Source: Glossina fuscipes (taxonomy: Eukaryota > Arthropoda > Insecta > Diptera > Glossinidae). Taken from it: a stretch of DNA of 64,000 nucleotides. The position numbers and the translations under genes were made by a program. The DNA lies in NCBI RefSeq assembly GCF_014805625.2, contig NW_023998439.1:986400-1050399 (forward strand). The letters run 5' to 3'. Numbering within the stretch: the first letter of the stretch is position 1; every line of letters starts with the position of its first letter. Shown here piece after piece: positions 13,517 to 25,157 of the stretch. The notes beneath the pieces are model-generated. The model was not told where the DNA came from. It worked only from the letters and a program-made list of their open reading frames with translations, and did no database searches.

Positions 13517-14054
13517 ACTCCCGCAAAATTCAATGGAGCATAAAAAACTACAATAATCAATTCAATCGCAAACACATACTAGCTGAGTAGTTGAGTGGGT
13601 TGTAATTAAAATCGAAAATCAAAAAAATTAAAAGTCATTAAAAATCAAAAGGTTATAACACAAAATAAGTGAAAAAAAAAGAAAGTAATAAAAATAACGT
13701 AAAAAAAAAAAAATTAAACTAAAAAACAAACAAATAAATAAGTAAAAAAAAATTGAGTTAAGATTGAAGTAGAGTTCAGTGTATAATAAAATGGTATTGA
13801 AATTAAAAGATTAAAAAAAAACAAAATAATAATAATAATTTAATAAAATATTTAAATAAATAAAGGAAATTCGTATTTATATTAAAAGAAAAAAAAAAAA
13901 AGAGATAAAAATTTTAATTAAAATTTGCTTAACGTCAATAGAAACCACCGTCACAAAAAAATCGACAAAAATAAAAGGAGAAAAAAAATATTCATTTATC
14001 ATAAAAACAAAAAATAAAACAAAAAAAAAAAAAAAATTAAAAAATAAATAAACG
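13517..14054 (+). other. Probable 5' UTR (A-rich leader) of the FERM gene
   Basis: The sequence up to 13516 reads as a good 3' splice site: a pyrimidine-rich run, a TAATTAC branch-like motif and CAG. From 13517 to the start codon the + strand is strongly A-rich and, in its later part, poor in long T runs, unlike the surrounding introns. An in-frame TAA at 14049-14051 lies just before the ATG, so coding does not extend upstream. Two uORFs of seven codons each (plus stop) lie at 13533-13556 and 13791-13814. The matching upstream exon was not identified. The leader could instead be the first exon, with transcription starting inside it. Confidence 0.45.
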
Positions 14055-14138
14055 ATGCATTGTCTATGTCGACCATCGCGGATTATGTCCGTGCGAATAA
14101 ATTTATTGGATGAAACGGATTTTATACATGAAATCAAG
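14055..14138 (+). CDS. Coding exon 1: start codon, Cys-x-Cys N-terminus, start of FERM F1
   Basis: 28 codons in phase 0, ending in AAG|GTAAGT at 14139. The ATG at 14055 has A at -3 and an in-frame stop six bases upstream, so it is the first usable start; a second ATG at 14085 (Met11) is the only alternative. The peptide opens [10 protein letters not shown], then gives the first F1 beta strand ([12 protein letters not shown]). Cys3 and Cys5 sit where human EPB41L4A has MGCFC. The Gly2 needed for N-myristoylation is missing, while the two cysteines that could be palmitoylated remain. Confidence 0.85.
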
Positions 14139-16676
14139 GTAAGTGCCATTGATAATAACGACAACGAAAGCAATCCCAATCTCTTTATATACTTTATATG
14201 CTATTAACAGCGCGATATTAGCGTTTATTTTGACGCACACAACCGACACGTGAGTGTGGATTGAGTGTGAATGTGAAATGAAATGAAATGAAATGAAAAT
14301 TATTGAAAAAACATTGATGGCTTAATAGCTGTTAGTTGTGAGTCTTCTTTATTTTCATCCGCAAACGTTTCATTCTGTTAGCTAAATGCGGTTCAATGAA
14401 GATTTCTTTCATGTTTAGATACGTTTTGTAGGAGCAATGCAAATAATGTACTTTACTTTTTCATAGGTAGCATTAAATGGGCGCAGGCAAATGACGTTAA
14501 ATCTTGTATAGCATACATAAAATATGTTATGCTGACTTTCTATTCTCCTTCGAGTCTCTTTGAACATTTGCAAAGTCTTACTTATAAGCAGTTACCCTAT
14601 AATTGCCTTAAGTCTCAAGTATTTAATGTTGTCTCTTGCGATCTTGTAGGGGCCATTAAAAATTATTTACTTTGATTCTACGTAGCCGTCTAGATGATAA
14701 TTTAATTTCACAGGCATGCGGGATAAGTAAAAACGCTTTGAACGGGTTCCACGATTGTGTTCAAATATTTTTTTCATAATTTTTTTTTGTTGTTGTATAT
14801 AAAATTTAATATTAATATTTAATATTATTTTAATATTCAATTTTTGAATTTTTACTTTTTATTTATTCGATAAAACCAAATTCTGCTATACGCCCTCTCC
14901 GAGAAAATTTTATTTCATAATCAGTATGACTCTCAATATAGGCCGATTTCGAGTGCAGCTTTGATGTGAAAGGCAAATAAGAATATTATAATGAGGCTAC
15001 GCCGACTATTATATACCCTATATCATTTCGCCTTGTGTAGTTATTCGCTCGTGTATTATCATACCCCAAAATCTCCACATTATTTTTAAAGCCCCCATAA
15101 TAAAAGGTTCGATTTTCTCTCCATATAAGAGTTTGCGATTCGTCATAGCGCCTATATAAGTGGGGATACCAAAATAAATAGACCTTTGTGATCCTAATTC
15201 CCTACCGTCCATTTTTTTTTTTTTTTTTTGCTGAAACGCTCCTACGACTTATTAAGACATTATGATATGTCTTATATGGAGCGGAGGAAGAAATAGACCC
15301 ATATGGTACAAATTAGATCCACCTAAATTTTTTTATTTAAGATCAATTTTTCATCACAAAAAAAATTGGCAGTTAATCTATTTTGGAATATGAAGGGTCA
15401 ACAGCATCCTTACCTGCGGTCGACCGACGTTGTCCAAACTCTTTAAGGCAGATTTCTTTGTGAACTTATTATTATGAGCCAATTTATATGGAGTATAAAA
15501 AGAAGGAATCGCGTCTCAGCATACGTTCTTCGATTGCTGGATATCAACTTTGGAAATATGTTCCAGCAGAAAGTACTTATGCTGTTGAGATCCCCAGCCT
15601 GCAGTAGAGGCATGAAGATTATACAAACGAAAAACTATAGTCTATTGTCTGATAGATACTTTTTCGTTTATGCCATCAAGCTGTGGAACGCTCTACCATC
15701 GAATTTATAAATGACCGCCAGCGCTGGTGGGCTTGAACAGGATTTTGAATTGCAACTAACCGTTAAGCCAATTGGTATTCTACTGTTTTTCATTGCCACA
15801 CCTAAGTCAACCTTTTTTTGTATTTCTGTATTCCTGAATGCGCACCATAATTTGGAAGATAGTAAGGGTGTAGGTAATTGTGTATTGCACTAATGATTGT
15901 TCCACATGATATTTAAAAGGGTTGAGCCTTGTTGTATAGGTGATAACTTAAGTAAATAAAATAAAAAAAAGAGCAGGTGGTCGTATGCAGCTCCCCTTGG
16001 CCGCTTTCGAAATTTTACCCTTCCGGAGAAGTTTTGCTAATTATTATTTCAATTATTTTTACTCTCGCAGCCCCAAAAAAAAAGAAGCTTTCCCACCCAA
16101 TGCTTTTATTAATAATTCATAGCACTATGAACTTGAATAAATTGATTTGACATTTAACGTAAGTACTGAAAAATTAGTATTGTTTTCAACTTTCATTCCC
16201 CGCTCCCTATTACGAAAAGAATGCTTGACCATCCAGACCATTGAACTTATCCAATATTAATCTTTTTTAATTTTCTATACTTCATTGTAAAATGTTTGAA
16301 CATGTTAAGGACAATTTGAAACATCCACAAATAACTTTATTGCAAATACATACTTTCTTACGTACGTTTACATATACATGCAAATAGGATGGACGATATT
16401 GAAGCAAAAACCAGCAAGTGTCATCATTCACACATTACACCATCGTCTGTGTACCACTAGACATCGTTTTAGGTCTTATCTACCGCGACCACTGCCGTAA
16501 AACAACTGAACCTTATCATCGTCATTGTCAACGTTATCGTCGAAACAGCCACAACTAATATCATCGTAAACATCAGAGTTTATGACACTGCTCGTCATCT
16601 CGTCTAAATGTTTTGTTAGCACTATAGTTTAGTTTTAAATAGAGTGTAACGGAAAGAGAGAAAGACTGTGTGCCAG

Positions 16677-16726
<50 letters not shown>

Positions 16727-16795
16727 AAATATATATACACATATGCATATATGCATAGTACCCATACACCTTCGCAAAGTCACAATTACATCGAT

Positions 16796-16835
<40 letters not shown>

Positions 16836-19800
16836 TATGAAAAGTGCACACGTTGCTAAAATGACGTTAGCTATCCCACATACAATATTCCAAAATACCA
16901 TAGTTACCATAATCAAGGTACACATAAACGTAGCCACATACAAACGCCCTCACCCACGTATACACACATACAGAAGCCGACATACAAAAGCTCTCTCATA
17001 GATGTAGGTTCGCACACAATCTCATATTACTGTTATTACTTTAATAGTGTCATGTGATACATATGATGCCATCGCATTACACTGAACAATAGAGAGAAGA
17101 CATAGCCTTTGTTCGGTACCTGTGTGTGTGTGCGTTTGCATATCTATCTGTCTATGCCTTTATGCGCACATGCATACGTTAGATTTAATCCACTTCAATA
17201 TCACTCATACGTCTGTAGGGATTTTTAAATAGTTTGATTGTTTCACATTACCGACACACCGTAATAAGTTATATATGGGGTGGGGAAGGGGGGGGTACTG
17301 TTACGAGGTTGTGGCCGCTGCGATGATTTCATGTAAACGGATACATATCTCGTGAGTTGAAATCTTGTGCTAATTACCTTCATTTGCGGTCGAATGTTAA
17401 ATAAAGATATGTTGCCAAATGTACTCATTATCGGTGTACCTATCTTACATACATAACACAAAAAGGGATAAAGATCTCATTTGTAATAATTGTACAACTA
17501 CGTCTGAGAAATAACATACTTAACCCTTTTTGCTTACTTTCTTTGTTTCATTGCAATATTTTAGTTAGTTTATAACGTTATGGATCGAAAACTCTCTTGA
17601 CTTTACGTCAACTAGTTGTACTTTTAAGAGTATACGGATGTATGTTCGCTCGTGTTTAGTGGAAACGTAATCTTTCGTTAAATCATAAGCGGGGATTGGA
17701 AACATCAATTATTTTATCCAGCTGTAATTCGTAATGCATTTAATGGAGAATAAGTAATGCTCGCTTATGCTTCCTTATCGTCTTCCCTTTGACACTCTGA
17801 AGAACAAATATAACCAATTAACTGATATTTACTTCTCGGATTCCTGGACCATTTTCAAATTTGGTTTTTTTAAGCATTGCACGTCTTACAAACATATTTA
17901 CTTTCCTAAAGAAACTCAAACGGACTTGAAAAATATCCAAGGGTTTGTTTTCATTAACTTAGTCTGTTTTTGATACGATTTGGATATGAGAGTATTTTCT
18001 GTTAAACTTTTTACTTAAATTCCCAAACTTCATACTTATTATATCTCACTTCCTAACATAGATCTCTTGTAAAGTTAATCTTATATATCGTTGATCGTAT
18101 CGAAAGTCATATTATTATCAAAGTAAGTGAAATTTACCAGAAAAACGGCCAAGTTTGAGTAATTGAAACATTTAATAACAAAAATTTTGGACTCTTATGG
18201 AATTTGCATTTTAAGTCTTGCAAAAGGGCGAACGAATCTAAAATCCAACTGAATTGAGAATATAATATCCCGCGGTACTATATTTATAGGTACATCGTAT
18301 ATGCCGAAATTCTTCAGTAACAGCTGTGTAAGTTACGATAGAACACTCTATTTAAACTCTCTTTTAAACTTCGCCTCATATTTTGGTCTTTTTCGATCGG
18401 ATTTCCCTAATCGAAGCAACACAATTATCTCATGATTTCTGCGCTTGAATTTTTCGATCTATTGCTGTTAAGGGAGCTTTGAATAAAATAAATAGGATTC
18501 TATTTAAATGCTTTCATGGTTTCAGGTTATTAACATCCAACAATGTAGTGGCTTATGCGGTGGTTGGTCGTGGCCAGAATGCAAATTTCAAAATAAATGG
18601 AATTATTTTCCAAGTTAGTTATTATGCATTAAGCTAATTAATTTACGAAATATTTACCAAACATAATCTATAGCATTTTTATTTAATATAATCTGATAGA
18701 CTATAAACGCTTTAATTGACTTATAAGACTTAAGATTATTTATAGAATTCATATTGTATGCATTATATGCATCTATGTATCTATGCATGTATGTTTTAAC
18801 TACCTATAAAGACATAAATCTAAAAAAAAAAATAAAAAAAAAAAAAAAATAAAAAAATTATTATTATAGGATTTGTTATATATTTTTGTTTTTTTTTTGT
18901 TTTTTTTTTTTTATTGTTCTTTTACGTCTTTGCACAATACCAAATACAATATTATTGTTTATAAGCAACAAAGAGAGAAAACAAATCAATAACATATTAA
19001 ATGTAATAAAGTATAGCATAGCAAATAACCTGAGGTTACAAATGTTCCTGTAAAACATGCATTCAACGTACAATGACTTTAAATCTATAACGTGTATGAC
19101 TGACTGACTTGAATACAATAAGTTCATGTGCTACATATATATATATATATAAACACAAATGACTTTATATGCTGAGTTCGTATCATCATGAATCAATGTT
19201 TATTTTATGAAGCTAACACATCTCATCATTAAATAATGTTAGTTTTTCTGTTGATTTAACATAAATCATAACAATGCATTATAGAGCATGAAAATTAAAG
19301 CAGAAAAATGGAAAAAAGTAAGAAGAACAAGTAAGAAAACTATATTCGATTGTAACCGAATCTTCTACACCCATCGCCATTGAAATAAAAATTTCAATAT
19401 TTATCATTTCAGTTTATAAGTGACGAGCTTATTACACTTATTTTTGTTTATGAAAAAAGAAATGTTTCTACTCTATTGTACTATGTGCTGTGGATATGTC
19501 TTTTAATTCATTTGAACTAATTTGGTTCATACCAACTTACGCATGGCAATTTTCAGCGGCTTTGCCCAATTTGAAATCTTCACTTTGGCGATAGCTAGCA
19601 AGTAACAAAGCAGACAAGAAGACGGACGGATCGATAAACAAACATGTACTGATAGATTTAAAATTTGATACCGGACAATACTATTTGTCATTTTATTTGG
19701 TCCTCCGGAGTATCTTTCATTAATGAAATTTGATAGGCGTGGCAGATATTCTGCATTGTTGTACAGGTACTTATTATAAAACTTATGAGATTTATTACTA

Positions 19801-22800
19801 ACGAGAAAAAAAATCAAATTATCTTTGTTTTCCAAAAAGTAAGTGTTCTTGTTTTACACTGTCTCGTGGGCGTACCCTTTAATTGACTGGGACCCTTTTT
19901 CAATATCAATAAGCGTTCAGCAACTTCCAATATTTAGTGCAAATTTGTAGACGTAAATTTTTTTTGAGGCCAAGGTAATGTTTACCTCAGAAATTACACA
20001 GTCAGACAGACAGACAGACTTGCTTAAATTGATTTAGAATTTGATTCTGATTGAAACTTTGTGGGGTCTTTGAAGCTTCCTTTTAAGTGTTGCCGATCTT
20101 TTGACAAACTAAATACGCCTCCATCTTGCGGTGATGGGTTTAAAAAAGGAAAAATATATGAGATTAAAATTTATTTTATTATAAAATTACGATTCATAAA
20201 TCTTTATTCATAGTATGATTTGCTTAAAGCTAAGCACATTTTCCATGTTCTATTTTTAATAAATATGTATTCAAAAATATTTCATGTAAAATAGTAATTA
20301 ATATAAAACACAGGCCTTAAGTAACGAAAATAATTTAATTGTAAAGTAAATGAATTGATTACTGAAAGGTTAATAACTTCGTAGGTTACAGGAAGTACGT
20401 TAAGTTTGTCACTTGCTTGGTCAATCGGAACATATGACTTTGAAGCGTTATATGCTACACATATACATTGTCTTCATTGACTTCCTGCGATACATAGAAA
20501 TTTGTATTTTTTATTTATTTTAATTATGGCTTCCATTTCGCTCGCGCTAACCTTTGAACTTGATAGGTAGATTACGTTTTAATAGACAAAAATATCAAAT
20601 TCGTAAACTTTTCCTTTATTGAGGTTCGCCGTCTCGTATATTTACTACTGACAGGTAAGTTAGGTCAATGGGTTATGTGTTTTACTCCCTAAGGGTATCA
20701 GGCATCTATCCAAGTCCAATGTATAGTAAGACTAAGCGGAAATATTCGTGACAAATCTTGAACACCTATACCATAAATGTTGAGATTATTATATCCGAGC
20801 TCCGTATAACGAAACATAATAGAAAACATCTAGAATTGCGTTTGGCTTTATCATTATTACATAATTATGCGTCGCGAATCTCGATGGAAACCTTCTTTAA
20901 GAGTCAACAAAGAAGTCAACTTTAATTTAAGGTTATGTCAACTTCAATACAACGGCTGTATGTATCCACAATATTCTTGATCTCAATTTGAAATTTTTAC
21001 TCGATTTACTCACACATATCATGACGCTGGCCATAAAGAAGTGCAGAGGAAGAGGAACAGATATAAGTCGCCGCAACTTAGTGGATACGGGAAATGTGCG
21101 TTTACCGACTGACCGATAGCTAAAACCAGTAACATAAACGAGACTAACAATAGCTACAACTATGCATAACCGCGCTGAGATTTATCTGTCATCTAATACT
21201 GCATCACTCAAAACCAGTCCCAACCAAATTTTCAATAGTTTCTATTATTAAATCGCTGCTTACCGATGATATCAGTCCGAGTGTTAAGCCAAGACTGTGT
21301 GTTATTGTGGCCTTTCCATCTCATTAATTTATTCAGCTATATATAGAAATTATAAAACGATATACACAATATCTTAGAACTAAACTAAAACGAAGAAGAT
21401 GATCAAAGAGATAAAGTAAAAGATATCGGCACAGATCGCGAAAAATCTGCCTACGACTTAAGTAATCGAATAACTATTAAACATTTAGATTAATGTCCAA
21501 CAAAACGTAAACAGAAGTGATACGTAACTCACTGTAATAAAATGAATGAACTGAAAATAAGAGTAAGTATTTTGTACGGCAAAAAGAAAACCATAATAAA
21601 AAGTAAGAGAATTCATTGAGCTATAGGAATAAATGAAATTATTGTTTATAGATCGCCCAGCAAGGTATATCCGTACAACAGTATCGTTAAAGAGATTAAT
21701 AGAATTCAATGACGGCGCGTATAAATAAACAATTGTTTTATACAGTATATAGAACATCCGCAAAGCTGGGAAATGAAGCTGATAGATTCTGCGACAGTGA
21801 GACAAATAAATCGCTTCACAGCTCCTTACGAACCTACCAGGTGAATGAAATAACATTCTTTCAAGTAAGAACGTGGAAGATGTTGCTTCTTTAAACAATT
21901 TAACAACAGAGATTACTGCGAATATCCCGGGTCTTTTTTCTACTGTAAATGGATTAACAAGCAGCACTCTATTAAGGTGAAAGCTCTGAACGAAAGTTCC
22001 ACTCTTAAATCACATAGCGCAAGAAATCAAAAGTTTTGATTGAGTTTTAGCTTGATATCGAGACAACACATGAGTAGATCAATGCCAGTCAGATAAAAGC
22101 AGTGCATAACTCTTTAGTAATATAAGGATCCTTTGATCATCTCTTTACGGATTATTCAATATGCAAATTGAATGTCAACTTTAGATCAAGCATCTCTTCC
22201 ATGTCATTAAATCCAATTATCGCTTTTAATAATCAAAAAGTTTGGTCCCTTGACATATATGCAAGGAAAAACTGTTTCTGATAAGTAAGATAGGATCACA
22301 CGCGAAATTTGTGTGCATAACGAATCGAAATATAAACCGAATCAATCAATATATAAACCCATGACAGTTTGGTTCTCCTTCGAATTTTTTGATCGGATAA
22401 ATGCTCGATAATTATTTATCGTACTTCTAAGTTTTGGATATAACCACAAAAATTTCATTCAATATTTACCGTAGAAGAAGCACTAAAGATATCATTTACC
22501 ATTGATTATAAAAAAACGTATCATCAGCTGTCAATCATAGGTTCTTTCTTACCATCAAGCGTTATAATATAATGCATAATGTATAGATGTAGCGAAAGGT
22601 GGAGAGAATCCCCTAGTGTTTTGAAAATTTAAAGTTCAAATGTCTTCGTTTGTATGCGATATGTATTTATAGACTTTATGCTTACTGCAGTGGCAAACAT
22701 TGTTTTTGTAAAATGTATATGGCAGTTAGATAGAGCACTTAATTTAATATAACGTGTTCTAGAATAATCATAATTACATATTAAATATTCCAAGTTATGT

Positions 22801-25102
22801 AGATGGAAACTTTCAATAGAAATATATTTCATATAAGCATTTATTCATATTTGCTTTTGCTTTGCCTATGGAAGGATAGAATTAATTTATGTCTGAAGCG
22901 ATAGATTATTACTCATTTCGAGAATACATAATGTCCAGACAAAGTTTATTTCGAATTAAAATGAAGTTATAATATTAATGGAATGAAACCACATAAACAA
23001 ATTCATATCAAGCTCATCACTCTCAAGTGATGGAATATTTAAGTAAAATTTTCTGAGATTGGCATGTAATCTCTCTTTCAATAGATAACCGGCTATCAAA
23101 TCTAATTATTTGCTATATATGTTATTATATATGCAATAGAAAGGCGAAAGACGAAAGGCGGATCTACAATCCTTAAATAGAATCCTTTCTTATTATAACC
23201 ATTTTGCATATGAAATTTTACTATGAAAATTCGCATTTTGAGTATATTTCGAGAAAAGTCGATAGAAAATTTTACATTAGCATACTAAGGGAGGAGGCGC
23301 AAAAAACCCCTTTATATGACAAAAAGTTCTTATTTTTATTATTTTTTGACAAGACTTGATACATCACACATACAACACATAGTCCTATTTTTCTGTCTTC
23401 TCGTCTATATAATGGTTTTCACTAAAACGTAGACTTTATATAGCGAAGGTATACGATAGAAGTGGATGAAGAATTTTATTAGGCAGAATAGTGTTGAGTG
23501 TTTAGTAGTCGGCTTTGCTCGTCTATAAGATTTTAACTTGCTCATTTGCTCATTTCATGTCTTTCTGTCGGTTTAGATATGTTTCTTAGAAGTTTAAACG
23601 ACTTATAAAGTATCATAATAACGGGTACATTAAAAATCCATTTAATCATAACCGCATAATAAACCGTTTGCAAGCAGGATAGGAAAAACTTTTAAACACA
23701 AATTAAAAAAGAAAAAAAAAATACTTTGGGTTTCAGCGAATTTTTTAACACCCTCCACAATCCTGCATACGATATGTGATCGCAAGATACAACGAACATC
23801 TATTCATTTCATAGACGCTTTGAACTTCGCTTGACCCTCATTCGTTTGCTCCTCATTGAGCAATGATAGGTACTGAGTGATTGTGAGGTGAGTTACATAG
23901 GTTCTTCCAAGTCTTGTCAAAGGCTTCTCCTCTTTCCGGTTTGGTAGTGTGATGGCGATTAGCTTTCCACGTTTCTTTGAATTACTATTATTGTTTGAAC
24001 TTCGCCTGAGCTTTGCTCACATTTCTTTCATGTGAGAGTCATATCGATTGCTAAACGAAATAGGTAAGAATAGGTATAGGGCTTCTCCATCCAGCAACAA
24101 TGCAATGTCTATGTGCATAATATTGAACCGTTCTATATATATAGAGAGCGGTGACAGGGCGGAGGCGCGGGTGTATATAAATATGCCCATTGGCATTCAG
24201 GTACTGAACACCGTCGATCCTTAAACCGAATTATAAAGCGATCCCGAACCAGTCCATATAACAAAGTCCTGCAGATGTTCGAGATACACCCGTACAATAT
24301 ACTTCCCTGGAGGACAAGTGGTGTAATGGTAGAGTACAATTATGGAATTCCTTCCGTGATGAAACTTTTAGTATGAAATACTTTCGGAATCCAAGTTTTG
24401 CTTGCTCCTTAGCCGAGAGAAAAAAAAATTTCGAATCGCACTTCCAGACTTTATTAGCCATCCAAATAGTTTCCTCCTGCAAACATATTCAATGGGTGGG
24501 CGTAATCTTCTATTTTAATTTTAAATAGTCTACAAAAAAAGAAAAAAAAAAAAGGAACGCATCCAACTCCTATATAACAACATAAACTGCTCCAATTTGA
24601 TCTTAGCTTTGCTATCAAGTTGAAACCTAATAATAATATAAAACTATTATAACGAACAGCATATGCAACGTGTTAATGACAGTTAATGCTGTGCAGACGA
24701 TAGAGAGCTAAAGGCAAGGAAAGAGATGTTGTTTCCATGTGTATTGAGAATCAAAGCATAGCTGTTTTTATAACTTTTTTAAAATTTAAAAGTTTCTGAT
24801 ACAAGTATGCTTTGAGCGTACGCTCACAGAGAGAAGCAAGAAGAAAATGTATAAAATTTTATTGTATCCATTAAAGCGATCCGTATGCAATTGGAACATT
24901 TAGCCGCAGCTTAACCGCGTATATTTTACGTAAATTTAACTTTACAGGGATTAACTTAATTGCAGTTTAAGCTTTGCATACATAGTGCATACATATAGTG
25001 CAGTCGACACATAAACGTAAATAAGAAGTATTTAGGCAAATTTGACTTGAAGTTTACTTACACAACACTCCTTAGTGTGTAGGCAGATGCCTGCTATGTC
25101 GC

Positions 25103-25157
<55 letters not shown>

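Noticed and set aside
14085..14087. Met11 as an alternative start
   Set aside because: It would drop the Cys-x-Cys N-terminus that relatives have. The first ATG has an acceptable context and an in-frame stop just upstream.
16622..16943. His/Thr-rich and Ile/Tyr-rich frames over the AT/TG microsatellites
   Set aside because: The translations are direct products of dinucleotide repeats.
24310..24440. tRNA-like A-box (TGGTGTAATGGTAGAG) with a TTCGAATC downstream
   Set aside because: The two boxes are about 110 bases apart and no acceptor, anticodon or T stem can be folded between them.
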